The notes: generated by a model from the sequence alone, not told the origin. A stretch of 33,783 nucleotides of DNA from CAZFYZ01 sp964523735 (GCA_964523735.1 CAZFYZ010000034.1:1-33783), one strand, 5' to 3'. Shown: positions 1 through 8,094, counted from the stretch's first letter. Made by a program: numbers and translations.

Positions 1-50
1 TCTGACTTCGGATCAGAGGGTCGGGGGTTCGAGTCCCTCCAGGTGCGCCA
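1..50 (+). tRNA. tRNA-Arg(UCG), 5' half cut off by the window start
   Basis: The first 17 bases form a perfect 5-bp anticodon stem (TCTGA/TCAGA) around the loop CTTCGGA, which gives anticodon TCG, reading CGA codons. A variable loop, a 5-bp T-stem with a TTCGAGT loop, the acceptor 3' strand CAGGTGC, discriminator G and an encoded CCA end (48-50) follow. The D-arm and 5' acceptor strand lie outside the window. A short T-rich run (51-55) follows the CCA and may help termination. Confidence 0.93.
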
Positions 51-76
51 TTTTATTGTGCCGACCTCCGGATACG

Positions 77-361
77 CTACCGGCTACGTTGTCTTCTATG
101 GCACGCGGCAAGACCGACTAATCCGGAGGCGGTGACGACGATGCTGGCGAGATCCGGAACCGGCATCGGAACAGTTGCTAGCCAAGCCTCCATTTTGCCC
201 GAAGGATTGGTCCCCCAGCCCAAAGCACTTGCTGTGCCATCGCTGAAAGCCAGGCCCCCGGCTCCCTCAAGCACCCAACCTTCCGACAGAACTGACCCAA
301 GTAGACCAGTCACGTATGCGCCCATACGATCCTGCCAGAGACTGTCAACAGGAGGCATCAC
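77..361 (-). pseudogene. 5'-truncated remnant of a PEP-CTERM surface protein gene
   Basis: The 94-residue reading frame ends like a PEP-CTERM sorting tail: a degenerate proline motif (VPMPVPD), a hydrophobic helix (SIVVTASGLVGLAA) and a basic end (CHRRQRSR). The preceding part (GWGTNPSGKMEAWLA) resembles the last repeat of HAF-type extracellular repeat proteins. There is no signal peptide. An in-frame stop lies a short way upstream of the GTG, and no good ribosome site is visible, so the N-terminal part appears lost. The usual PEP triplet has become VPD, which also suggests decay. PEP-CTERM proteins are normally exported and processed by an exosortase. A full-length relative lies at 14037-15107. 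The rest of 51-531 shows no other gene. Confidence 0.55.
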
Positions 362-502
362 GGGTGCAGGGCAATGGCGTCCAAGTGAAGAACATAAGAT
401 AGACTAGCGCAAGCGTACTGGTATTGATTTGGCAGACTTTCCGCCAGGCAAGAGAAGCTGGCTCTGCTGAGTTTGATCAGCACTTCGAATGGGTAAGGTC
501 AG

Positions 503-524
503 TCGGTTACAACCGATAAGGAGG
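503..524 (+). promoter_or_regulatory. Palindrome next to the ribosome site of the radical SAM gene
   Basis: A perfect inverted repeat, TCGGTT-AC-AACCGA (503-516), ends one base before a strong Shine-Dalgarno AAGGAGG (518-524). The start GTG follows seven bases later. The palindrome could be an operator or a small hairpin affecting ribosome access. No convincing -35/-10 pair is visible upstream, so the promoter is not assigned. Confidence 0.45.
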
Positions 525-531
525 ACTTGAG

Positions 532-1959
532 GTGGCGGAACAGCACTTTACGCTCATCAGGGTCCGTTCTGGTGAGAAGTTGCAGTTCAGCGGCCCTATT
601 GCCCGTGCTATAGGGCGCACTATTGAGGACAACAAGATCGTGAAAGCCGTCGCAGCGGCCTCGAAGCTTACGCGTTCCGGGGAGGTCGAGCTTCTGGGTA
701 TGGGCACTCGCGTGGACCCGGATGGCACTTTCACCGCCTGGCCGACCGGACCCATGGCGGTCTTGCCAGACGCAAAGAAAGCAGTCGAGGGCGTCCAGAG
801 AGCCGTAAGGAACCGCGGCAAAGCCTACGGCAGGCGCGGCGACCTGCTGATCTACACCTCCTATCAGCCACCGATACCCTCGAAAGCTTCGATGAAGCTG
901 TTGGGAAGCCATATCTCCCTCCAAACCACAGGTCATCCTCAGCCGACAGTATGTACGCTGCAGGTGACAACAAGATGCCAGGCGAACTGCGTCCACTGCA
1001 GCGCCGCTCGTCACAAGAGAACCGGCGAGCCGGAGCTGACCACGGATCAGTGGAAGCAGGTCATACGCGACGCGGAGCAAATGGGCTCAGTAAGCATCGT
1101 GTTCACGGGAGGTGAGCCCCTCCTGAGACCGGACATCTATGAGCTTATCGAGTGGGTAGACAAAGATGAGGCCGTTGCGCTGATGTTCTGCAACGGGCTG
1201 CTCCTCAATGACGAAAACGTGCAGAAGCTTGTCAAGGCGGGCCTGTGGTGCGTTCATGTTTCCATCGATTCGCCCGATTCCGCGGCTCACGATCAGATGA
1301 GGCGGGTGCCTGGGTGCTACAGCAAGGCTATAGATGGACTGAAGAGGGCTAAGGATGCTGGTCTGCTGACCGGAATCTCTACCTACGCCACTCCCGAGCG
1401 TCTGCACAATGGACAGGTTGTAGAGATGATCGAGCTGGCGAAGCAGATCGGGACGGACGAGATCACTATCTTTGACGTGGTGCCGACCGGCCGGCTGCTG
1501 CTTGAGGACCGGCACCATCTTCTGAGCCGCGAAGACCAGGCGGAACTGTGCCGAATCGAGGAGCACTACAACGAAGGCCACAATCCCCCCTTCGTCATCA
1601 CGCAGGCGCACGTCAACGGCCCGACCGGAGTAGGTTGCTATGCCGGATGGTGTCAGTTCTACATGACCGCCTATGGCGATGTGACGCCGTGCGATTTCAC
1701 TCCGTTGAGCTTCGGCAATGTCAGAGATGAGGGGCTTGAGAGGATCTGGGATCGTCTGATTGCCCACGATGGCTATCACTGCCACAAGAACAGCTGCCGC
1801 ATGCAAGACCCTGATTTTCGCCGCCGCTGGGTGGACAGGATACCGCTCAAAGGGCCGTTCCCCTACCCTGTCGATGAGTTGGATTCGCTCGATGATGAGG
1901 ATGTCGACCCTGGCGCGGAAGTAGTCGGTGACTACTCGTCCGTCGGCATCAAGGGCTAG
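532..1959 (+). CDS. Radical SAM / SPASM-domain protein of unknown substrate
   Basis: The 475-residue protein has the radical SAM cluster motif CQANCVHC (C-x3-C-x2-C) at about residues 149-156, followed by the GGEP motif (FTGGEPLL) that contacts S-adenosylmethionine. A cysteine-rich C-terminal part (GVGCYAGWCQFYMTAYGDVTPCDF, then SFGNVRDE and CHKNSC) looks like a SPASM domain carrying auxiliary iron-sulfur clusters, as in peptide-modifying enzymes such as PqqE and MftC. About 140 N-terminal residues precede the radical SAM core and match no domain I recognise. The GTG start is chosen because AAGGAGG lies seven bases upstream. No small precursor peptide gene is evident next to it, so the substrate is unknown. 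Its stop overlaps the convergent photolyase stop by four bases. Confidence 0.85.
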   Translation: MAEQHFTLIRVRSGEKLQFSGPIARAIGRTIEDNKIVKAVAAASKLTRSGEVELLGMGTRVDPDGTFTAWPTGPMAVLPDAKKAVEGVQRAVRNRGKAYGRRGDLLIYTSYQPPIPSKASMKLLGSHISLQTTGHPQPTVCTLQVTTRCQANCVHCSAARHKRTGEPELTTDQWKQVIRDAEQMGSVSIVFTGGEPLLRPDIYELIEWVDKDEAVALMFCNGLLLNDENVQKLVKAGLWCVHVSIDSPDSAAHDQMRRVPGCYSKAIDGLKRAKDAGLLTGISTYATPERLHNGQVVEMIELAKQIGTDEITIFDVVPTGRLLLEDRHHLLSREDQAELCRIEEHYNEGHNPPFVITQAHVNGPTGVGCYAGWCQFYMTAYGDVTPCDFTPLSFGNVRDEGLERIWDRLIAHDGYHCHKNSCRMQDPDFRRRWVDRIPLKGPFPYPVDELDSLDDEDVDPGAEVVGDYSSVGIKG

Positions 1960-3329
1960 ATCGAGGCCACCCGGGCAATGTAATCACGCCAGTGTGTCTT
2001 CGCCTTGGTCGCTTTGGTGCTCATGTAGCGCACTTTGCCGAAGATCGGTCTCTCGCCGAATGGGCGATCGTGCTTTCCGTAAATGCACCACCCGATGTTC
2101 GCGTAGCCGTTTGGATCCCGCCCGTCCAGCGCGTACTTGTCGTTGAGGTACACGGCGCAGGACAGCGCTTCCTCAGGTGTCGGCAGCCACTCCAACATCT
2201 TCTTCGCCCAGACCATACGCATGTAGTTGTGAATCTTGCCCGTCTTCACAAGCTCGGTCTGGCTTGCATTCCACAACTCGTCGCCTGTCTCTGCTGCCTC
2301 CAGTTCCTCAACGGTGTACAACTCGGATCGGGGATCGTTCCGATGTTCCCGTAGCGTCTTCTTTGCCCACTCAGGGGCTCCGGACAGCGACGCATAGTTG
2401 TGGTTATACAGGCAGAAATTGATCGCGAGCTCCCGCCGGACGATGAGCTGCTCCAAAAAGGCGTCTACACACTCGTCCGGCGCGTCTGATGCACCCACTG
2501 CCAGAGCAACCTGCAGTGAGGATATATGACCGAAGTGCAGATATGGGCTGAGTCCGCTGCAGACGTCGACACCTATGTCGTTGCGCTCTTCTTGATACCG
2601 AGGCAAGCCGTTCTCGATGAAGTCAGACAGACGCTTCTCTGCCGCACTGATGCCACCAACCCGGAATGGATCGGGCCCCACTCGATGCTCTGTGTGGAGT
2701 GATTCCACGAGCAGATCGACATCGGCGCCTGTGAGATCGATGGTGTTGTCGATCTCCGCCGTCCACGGGCGGTCAATGTGATTCTCCGGCATCGCGATCA
2801 TGTGCTGGTCGAGCACCTTGAGTATCTTCGGCCGAAGCGTATATGCCCCCCACTCCTCTTTTCGCGAGTTACGACCCGGCACTATCGTTTCAGCGTCAAC
2901 CTGGACAAGAGGAATGTCAAGAAGCCTGGCCGCCTGCGCACGCCACTGCCGCCCAACGTTGATGTAGTCCTCGTCAACAACGACAGCGCACGCATTGAAC
3001 TCCTTAGCGGCTTCTACTATGCCCTCAGCCGGACGCTCGCGGCGTAAGACGAACCCGATCCCACGACCGGCTAACGCGAGCGCAGTCTCCTTGAGCCCTT
3101 CCAGCATGAATCTGAACGCTCTATGACTGCCCATAGGATAGCGATCGTATAGGCCGAAGTAGGCTACAAGGGGCTTCGCGAGTTCGTTAGCACGCTCGAT
3201 AGCGTACTCGAGTGCGAGGCTGCTATGGGCTCGCTGCGAGCGCTGCATCCAGTAGATGAGGCATTCACCAGCCGGATCGACAGGACGATCGTTCAGCTGC
3301 ACAACTCGGTCTGTGAAAAGGTCAGGCAT
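1956..3329 (-). CDS. phr: Class II CPD photolyase (deoxyribodipyrimidine photo-lyase)
   Basis: The 457-residue protein is expected to use FAD and light to split cyclobutane pyrimidine dimers in DNA. It has the class II signatures: an N-terminal photolyase fold starting LIYWMQRSQRAHSS, then FAD-domain motifs ELWNASQTELVKTGKIHNYM and DGRDPNGYANIGWC near the C-terminus. The length is usual for class II enzymes. The start lies only nine bases after the stop of the FAD-linked oxidase gene, so the two are probably co-transcribed. Its ribosome site is weak, which suggests translational coupling. The gene converges with the radical SAM gene, and the shared CTAG holds both stop codons. Confidence 0.95.
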   Translation of the reverse strand: MPDLFTDRVVQLNDRPVDPAGECLIYWMQRSQRAHSSLALEYAIERANELAKPLVAYFGLYDRYPMGSHRAFRFMLEGLKETALALAGRGIGFVLRRERPAEGIVEAAKEFNACAVVVDEDYINVGRQWRAQAARLLDIPLVQVDAETIVPGRNSRKEEWGAYTLRPKILKVLDQHMIAMPENHIDRPWTAEIDNTIDLTGADVDLLVESLHTEHRVGPDPFRVGGISAAEKRLSDFIENGLPRYQEERNDIGVDVCSGLSPYLHFGHISSLQVALAVGASDAPDECVDAFLEQLIVRRELAINFCLYNHNYASLSGAPEWAKKTLREHRNDPRSELYTVEELEAAETGDELWNASQTELVKTGKIHNYMRMVWAKKMLEWLPTPEEALSCAVYLNDKYALDGRDPNGYANIGWCIYGKHDRPFGERPIFGKVRYMSTKATKAKTHWRDYIARVASI

Positions 3330-3338
3330 GAGATCAAT

Positions 3339-4829
3339 CTACCTGGTCTGAAATAGATCTCCAGGGTTCAGCGCAAAGTCGGGATCGAAGAGCCGCTTCA
3401 GTTCGCGCATCCGTTCAATGCCATCTTCGCCGTACATCAGCCCGAGGAACGGCGCCTTGATCTTCCCGATCCCGTGCTCACCCGACACTGAGCCTTCCCA
3501 ACTGACGATCTGCCTGGCCCAGGCCATATAAAGCGCCTTGCCCTTCTCATACTCCGCCAGGCTGTTCGGGAGGATGTTGACATGCAGGTGATTGGCTGAG
3601 ATGTGCCCGAAGATGACCGACTCCAGTCCCGCTTCCCGAAGACCCCTGTTGTACATCTGGATTGCTTCATCGAGACGATCGTCCGGCACCGACATGTCTG
3701 TCCCGAGCTTCGTGAGGTCAGCGGACGACCTCTTTCGCTCGGCTATCAGCAGGTTGACGGCTTCCGGGACAGCGTGTCTGAACGCTTTCATAGGTCCCAT
3801 TTCCCGGTCAGTAGTTGCGAACCAGGTATCGCCGTCACTTACTCCCAGCTCAGCGGCCTCTTCCATTGCAGACATCGCCGCCTCCTCGACGGACTCTTCG
3901 TCTTCTCCGTGGAACTCAGTGTAAAGTGCAGTATCGTAGTTGTCGCGGAGCGCGGGTAGATCGGCGAACGCGCTCGACTCGCACTTCATCCGGCGGATAA
4001 GGTCGAGGGAATCGCTGTTGAAGAACTCGATCGCCACGGGCTTGGCCGCCACGCCTCCCTCACGCAAGACGTGGACAAGCTTCACGGCTGCTTCCTCCGT
4101 AGGGGTGAACAGCGTCAGTCCGGCAAACGCAGCCGGTTTCGGAGCCAACAGCAGATCGATCTCGGTGATGACGCCCAGCGTGCCCTCGGAGCCAATCACC
4201 AGGTCAATCAGGTCCATATCGTCCGCGACGTAGTAGCCAGCGGTAGACTTCACGCAGGGGATGCTGTATAGCGGAAGCTGCCCCGAGACCACCCGGCCAT
4301 CTTCCGTCTTGAGCGAGAACGAACGGCCGGTGGCATAGTTCCTGCCTCTCTCGAACCGCAGCACCGATCCATCCGCCATCACCATCCTGAGGGCGTTCAC
4401 CCACTGGCGCGTGGGGCCGTAGCGGAAAGTCAAGGCCCCTGATGCGTTGCAGGCAACCATTCCACCAATAGAAGCGCTGGTCTCAGTGGGATCGGGGGGG
4501 AAGATGAGCCCTTTGCTGGATGCGACTTCGCGTATCTCGCTGAGCAGCGCCCCGGGTTGGACAGTCAACAGGTGTTCTCCGGCCTCCTCATGCACCTCAC
4601 CTACTGACTTCATCCGGCTGAGGTTAAGGACATGGCCGCCTTCAGGAACCGCGCCACCCACAATGCCGGTGCGCGCGCCCTGAACCGTGATAGCCAGGTT
4701 CCTGGCGCGCGCATCGCGAACATGCTCGATAGCCTCAGCCTCGGAAGTGGGAAACGAGATCGAGTCAGCGCCCCCGGTTCTGCGAGACTCGTCCTGCAGG
4801 TACTCGTCGAAGTCGTGGTTCCAGGGCAT
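3339..4829 (-). CDS. FAD-linked 2-hydroxyacid oxidase/dehydrogenase, GlcD / D-lactate dehydrogenase type
   Basis: The 496-residue protein has an N-terminal FAD-binding PP-loop (VQGARTGIVGGAVPEGG, about 48-64), a second FAD contact (GSEGTLGVITEIDL, about 213-226), and an FAD-oxidase C-terminal domain with the metal/substrate motif NHLHVNI and the family ending SGEHGIGK. This is the GlcD/Dld/AGPS superfamily, which oxidises D-lactate, glycolate or similar 2-hydroxyacids and passes electrons to a partner or quinone. No iron-sulfur GlcF gene is adjacent, so a single-subunit D-lactate dehydrogenase is the likelier reading. It lies between groES and the photolyase gene on the same strand. A GC-rich hairpin separates it from groES. 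Confidence 0.88.
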   Translation of the reverse strand: MPWNHDFDEYLQDESRRTGGADSISFPTSEAEAIEHVRDARARNLAITVQGARTGIVGGAVPEGGHVLNLSRMKSVGEVHEEAGEHLLTVQPGALLSEIREVASSKGLIFPPDPTETSASIGGMVACNASGALTFRYGPTRQWVNALRMVMADGSVLRFERGRNYATGRSFSLKTEDGRVVSGQLPLYSIPCVKSTAGYYVADDMDLIDLVIGSEGTLGVITEIDLLLAPKPAAFAGLTLFTPTEEAAVKLVHVLREGGVAAKPVAIEFFNSDSLDLIRRMKCESSAFADLPALRDNYDTALYTEFHGEDEESVEEAAMSAMEEAAELGVSDGDTWFATTDREMGPMKAFRHAVPEAVNLLIAERKRSSADLTKLGTDMSVPDDRLDEAIQMYNRGLREAGLESVIFGHISANHLHVNILPNSLAEYEKGKALYMAWARQIVSWEGSVSGEHGIGKIKAPFLGLMYGEDGIERMRELKRLFDPDFALNPGDLFQTR

Positions 4830-4843
4830 CGGCTACTACCATT

Positions 4844-4868
4844 CTCGTGCCGGCCTGGCCGGCTCGAG
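4844..4868 (-). terminator. GC-rich hairpin between groES and the oxidase gene
   Basis: An interrupted palindrome, CTCG-T-GCCGGCC-T-GGCCGGC-T-CGAG, sits in the 48-base space after the groES stop. The stem is strong, but there is no T-run behind it on the minus strand. A partial terminator, pause site or mRNA-end stabiliser is more likely than a full intrinsic terminator. It could lower readthrough from the heat-shock promoter into the oxidase gene. Confidence 0.4.
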
Positions 4869-4877
4869 GGACATCAT

Positions 4878-5168
4878 TTACTTAGCTGTCTTGACTGCCA
4901 GAACATCGTCCTGGCGAACGATCACGTATTCATCAGCACCTATCTTGACCTCGGTGCCGGCGTACTTACCGTATATGATGCGGTCCCCGATGGCTACATC
5001 CATCGGCACCTTCTTTCCCGTTGAGAGCTGCGTGCCAGGGCCTATGGCGATGACATCGCCTTCCTGTGGCTTCTCCTGGGCGCTGTCTGGCAGAACGATC
5101 CCGCCTGCAGTCATCTCCTCAGCCGAAACGGCCTTGACAATGACTCTGTCTCCTAGTGGCTTTAGCAT
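4878..5168 (-). CDS. groES: Co-chaperonin GroES (Cpn10)
   Basis: The 96-residue protein is a full-length GroES. It starts LKPLGDRVIVK, has a mobile-loop region (EMTAGGIVLPDSAQEKP, about 18-34) and the roof segment, and ends YVIVRQDDVLAV. It forms the heptameric lid of the GroEL folding chamber in the cytoplasm. groEL is not downstream: the next gene leftward is an FAD-linked oxidase. A partner chaperonin must therefore be encoded elsewhere, or groEL was moved away. Upstream lie a sigma70 promoter and a CIRCE-like operator, so HrcA repression relieved by heat is expected. Confidence 0.97.
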   Translation of the reverse strand: MLKPLGDRVIVKAVSAEEMTAGGIVLPDSAQEKPQEGDVIAIGPGTQLSTGKKVPMDVAIGDRIIYGKYAGTEVKIGADEYVIVRQDDVLAVKTAK

Positions 5169-5217
5169 CTGTTGTTACCTCTAGTATCTGATCTGAAAGT
5201 CGTTATGGAGATAATGT

Positions 5218-5244
5218 TTGGCGCTCACCCTGCGTAAGTGCCAA
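5218..5244 (-). promoter_or_regulatory. CIRCE-like HrcA operator of groES
   Basis: On the plus strand TTGGCGCTC (5218-5226), nine bases, then AAGTGCCAA (5236-5244). This matches the arm-9-arm layout of CIRCE (TTAGCACTC-N9-GAGTGCTAA), with seven of nine arm positions complementary. It lies directly downstream of the -10 box and 50 bases before the groES start, the usual CIRCE position. Confidence 0.82.
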
Positions 5245-5251
5245 CGCAGGC

Positions 5252-5281
5252 ATTATACTGGCTTTCGACCGGTTCCGGCAA
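5252..5281 (-). promoter_or_regulatory. Sigma70-type promoter of groES
   Basis: On the minus strand TTGCCG (5281-5276), an 18-base spacer, then a perfect TATAAT (5257-5252). Transcription would start just at the CIRCE-like operator. Confidence 0.75.
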
Positions 5282-5348
5282 ATTGGCGTCGGCGTCAGTG
5301 TCGGAAACACGCCTGTACACCGGCATCTGCGCACCGGACAGGCGGGCG

Positions 5349-6269
5349 CTAGTTGCCGGGGAGCAAGCCGTTCTCCTGCATCTCCTTGGCGATCGCCGCG
5401 GCATCCTCCTGAATCATCTGCATCTGCTCTGGGGTTATGAACTTCGCTGCCTGCATCTGCATCTTCATCATCGCTCTGCGCTGCTCAGGGGTCATGCTGA
5501 AGAGCGCGTCAAACTGCCTCTGCATGATGCGATGCATATACTCGGGATCTATGTTCATCATCGATTGCATGACCGCGTTCATGTAATCAGGACCGATCTG
5601 GTCCATCAGACTCAGCCCCGATACAAGCGCTTCCTCACGTTCCTCGGGCGTCATCTTGAGGAATGTGTCAATCTGCTCCTTGGCCAGCTTGCCCATCTTG
5701 TCGATCACCTTGCTTTTCTCGTCGGCAAGACCCTTTGCGGCCACCGCAGTGTCATTGGTGATCAGGTATACCTTGGTCATCCCGAGCGCCTTCACCGCAA
5801 TCTCCTCAGCGGGTTGAATGGCCTTCTTGTTACCCAGGTGCACCTCGGTCTTGCCGCCTGATGATCCGGCGAGAACCATATCGGGGAAACTAAGACCTGA
5901 CATCAGGCGAACCGTCGACGCGAATTTGTCGGGCTGCTCCAACAACTTGTCATCAGGTGAGATATAGACCTTCCGCCACTCGATCTTCCCGAGCTTGCAC
6001 AACACAGTCAGTACGTCTTCAACAGACTGATCCTTCACCTCGACCGATGGTATCGTGCCCTTGACGCTGCTCTCAATGACCAGCCTGTCCTTTGACTGCC
6101 TGGCGACCTCTGCCAGCAATTCCACCATCTTGGCGTCCTTCTGTGAGAGGGTGATCTTGACGGCGACGTCTGCAGACGAAGCGGCAGGCTCCGCGGCAGC
6201 GCAGGGCATCAAGATGACAAAAGCAAGCACTACAACGACTGGAAGTACTGCGAGTACTCTGATTGACAT
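5349..6269 (-). CDS. Secreted protein with an STN-like domain and a Met/Glu-rich helical tail
   Basis: The 306-residue protein begins with a signal peptide (hydrophobic VLAVLPVVVVLAFVILM, cleavage likely after CAAA at about residue 26). Residues about 36-105 resemble the secretin/TonB short N-terminal (STN) fold, with the pattern LLAEVARQSKDRLVIESSVKG...VEDVLTVL. The second half is charged and helical with repeated TPE phrases (MTPEEREEAL, MTPEQRRAMM, ITPEQMQMIQ). There is no secretin barrel or TonB receptor, so it is a free-standing periplasmic protein, perhaps an adaptor. The start is supported by AGGAGG a few bases upstream. It follows the DUF72 gene by 61 bases. Function is not known. Confidence 0.8.
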   Translation of the reverse strand: MSIRVLAVLPVVVVLAFVILMPCAAAEPAASSADVAVKITLSQKDAKMVELLAEVARQSKDRLVIESSVKGTIPSVEVKDQSVEDVLTVLCKLGKIEWRKVYISPDDKLLEQPDKFASTVRLMSGLSFPDMVLAGSSGGKTEVHLGNKKAIQPAEEIAVKALGMTKVYLITNDTAVAAKGLADEKSKVIDKMGKLAKEQIDTFLKMTPEEREEALVSGLSLMDQIGPDYMNAVMQSMMNIDPEYMHRIMQRQFDALFSMTPEQRRAMMKMQMQAAKFITPEQMQMIQEDAAAIAKEMQENGLLPGN

Positions 6270-6330
6270 CTCGAACCTCCTCTTGTTGGTGTAAGACGTA
6301 AGAGAGTTCTGTGTAGCCCGTGGATTCCCT

Positions 6331-7158
6331 CTATAGATCGCCCAGAGAAAGCTGCTGTGATATTCGCGGAGCTGATTCCGCCGGTAATGGTATGTTCAGC
6401 ATTCTGGCAAACAGCTGAGCGTTTTGCGCGGACTTTCCTCGATAGTGGTTGTTGAAGAAGACGTATGTATGTTGAGTCTTGCTCTCTACCTCGCGAGTCC
6501 TGGGGACCCATTCCTGCAGTTCGTCCTCGTTATAGAGATAATCATATCGCTCGTGCGGGTGGTCGTGCTTCCGCCACTTGGCGGCGTTGCGGCCATGGAA
6601 GCGGACGTAGCCAATCGAGGACGTTGCTGCGACGACAGACGGCATAAGCCCCTCCACACTCGGCTCGTCTACACAACAGAATCCAAGGTTGAGTCTGCGC
6701 AATAGCTCAAAGGTCTCATCCCGATACCATTCCTCATTCCGGAACTCGACCACGGTTGGTAAGCCGCCAATGTGCTCCCTGAACTGTTCAAGTCTGTCCA
6801 AGTTTGCCTGATTATAGTTGAACGAGAACGGGAACTGCGCCAGCACGCATCCCAGCTTTCCCGACTCGAGTAGGGGACCTAAAGCGAACAGGAACGCCAC
6901 AAAGACTTGCTGATCGAGTTCCTGAGAGTGCGTCATATCCCGGTGAGCCTTTACCGCAAACCTGAACTCCCGGGGAGTTCGGCGGTTCATCGACTCGAAC
7001 GTCTGGACACCAGGAATGTTGTAGTAAGTCGAGTCTATCTCAACTGCGGGAAACCGCGCGGCATAGAACTCAAGCATATCCTTCTTTGGGAAGTCATCGG
7101 GATAGAATCGCCCTTTCCAGTCATCGTAGCTGAAGCCCGAGGTGCCTATGTAGATCAT
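6331..7158 (-). CDS. DUF72 (YecE-like) TIM-barrel protein
   Basis: The 275-residue protein starts with the DUF72 hallmark IYIGTSGFSYDDWKGRFYP. It continues with EIDSTYYNIP, FAVKAHRDMTHS, LAQFPFSFNYN, TVVEFRNEEW, YVRFHGRN and the ending YVFFNNHYRGKSAQNA, all typical of the family. DUF72 proteins are TIM-barrel-like and widespread, but their activity is not established. The ATG is preceded by GAGAGG seven bases upstream. The gene lies between the tpiA terminator-like hairpin and the STN-like secreted protein and probably forms a small unit with the latter. Confidence 0.93.
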   Translation of the reverse strand: MIYIGTSGFSYDDWKGRFYPDDFPKKDMLEFYAARFPAVEIDSTYYNIPGVQTFESMNRRTPREFRFAVKAHRDMTHSQELDQQVFVAFLFALGPLLESGKLGCVLAQFPFSFNYNQANLDRLEQFREHIGGLPTVVEFRNEEWYRDETFELLRRLNLGFCCVDEPSVEGLMPSVVAATSSIGYVRFHGRNAAKWRKHDHPHERYDYLYNEDELQEWVPRTREVESKTQHTYVFFNNHYRGKSAQNAQLFARMLNIPLPAESAPRISQQLSLGDL

Positions 7159-7229
7159 ATGTTCGCCTCTCTCCCAATCCCCATACTTCTACCCCGAAGC
7201 CGCATTCTCCTATCCGCAGGCAAGAACGA

Positions 7230-7259
7230 TGATGCCTGAAGCACATGCTCCAGGCATCA
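7230..7259 (-). terminator. Terminator-like hairpin after tpiA
   Basis: A perfect 9-bp stem, TGATGCCTG (7230-7238) and CAGGCATCA (7251-7259), with a 12-base loop lies 35 bases past the tpiA stop. The minus-strand sequence after it is only mildly T-rich (CGTTCTTG), so the termination strength is uncertain. Confidence 0.55.
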
Positions 7260-7293
7260 GGAGTAAACACGAAGTGGAAAGCACAGATATGCC

Positions 7294-8094
7294 CTACAGC
7301 GCCGCCTTCACAATTGCTGCGAAGTCGCTTGCCTTGAGCGAAGCACCCCCGACCAGTGCGCCATCGATGTTCGGCTTGCCAAGAAGCTCCTTGGCGTTGT
7401 CCGGCTTCACGCTGCCGCCATACTGGATGCGGACGCCATCGGCAATAGCCTGGCCATACATCTCAGCGACGATCTTGCGGATCAGGCCGCACACGCGGTC
7501 GGCTTCGTCAGAATCGCAGACCTTGCCCGTGCCGATCGCCCAGACTGGCTCATAGGCGATTACCATCTGAGCCGCCTGCTCCTGCGTGAAACCGGCCAGA
7601 TCGGTGTTCATCTGGCAAGTGATTACTTCGTCGGTGTCGCCGGCTTCACGCTCTGAAAGAAGCTCACCGCACGCGATGATCGGGATCAGCCCTGCAGCGA
7701 ACGCGGCCTTGGCTTTCATATTCACAGTGTCGTCGCGCTCGCCGAAGTAGGACAGCACATTGCCGAGTTCCTCATCGACGGTTCCAAAGCGACCGCGGGT
7801 CTCGGAGTGGCCGATTATCACCCACTTGCAGCCTGCGTCCACAAGCATGGATGGCGCAATCTGGCTGGTCCAGGCCCCGGACTCTTTCCAGAAGCAGCAC
7901 TGCCCGCCAAGGGTCATGCTCGTGCCCTTGATCGCCTCCCCCACCGTGGCGAGCGAAACGAACGTTGGGCAAACGGCGACATCGACTCCGCCGACATCAC
8001 CTATCGCCGTCTTCAGCTCATCGACCAGCGAAATCCCCTCGCTGATCGTCTTGTTCATTTTCCAGTTTCCAGCTATGAATGGTGTACGTGCCAT
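7294..8094 (-). CDS. tpiA: Triosephosphate isomerase
   Basis: The 266-residue enzyme interconverts dihydroxyacetone phosphate and glyceraldehyde 3-phosphate. It shows the N-terminal FIAGNWKMNK (catalytic Lys), IIGHSETR (catalytic His), the AYEPVWAIGTG signature (catalytic Glu plus lid) and the phosphate-binding YGGSVKP and GALVGGASL. The start ATG at 8094 is chosen because GGAGG lies six bases upstream and MARTPFIAGNWK is the normal family start; an in-frame codon 33 bases further out lacks this. The motif usually read as GHSERR is GHSETR here. It is the last gene of the gap-pgk-tpiA run, 90 bases after pgk. Confidence 0.98.
   Translation of the reverse strand: MARTPFIAGNWKMNKTISEGISLVDELKTAIGDVGGVDVAVCPTFVSLATVGEAIKGTSMTLGGQCCFWKESGAWTSQIAPSMLVDAGCKWVIIGHSETRGRFGTVDEELGNVLSYFGERDDTVNMKAKAAFAAGLIPIIACGELLSEREAGDTDEVITCQMNTDLAGFTQEQAAQMVIAYEPVWAIGTGKVCDSDEADRVCGLIRKIVAEMYGQAIADGVRIQYGGSVKPDNAKELLGKPNIDGALVGGASLKASDFAAIVKAAL

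Noticed and set aside
1..76. tRNA 3' end as an integration site of a mobile element
   Set aside because: No integrase gene and no second copy of the tRNA end is seen in the window.
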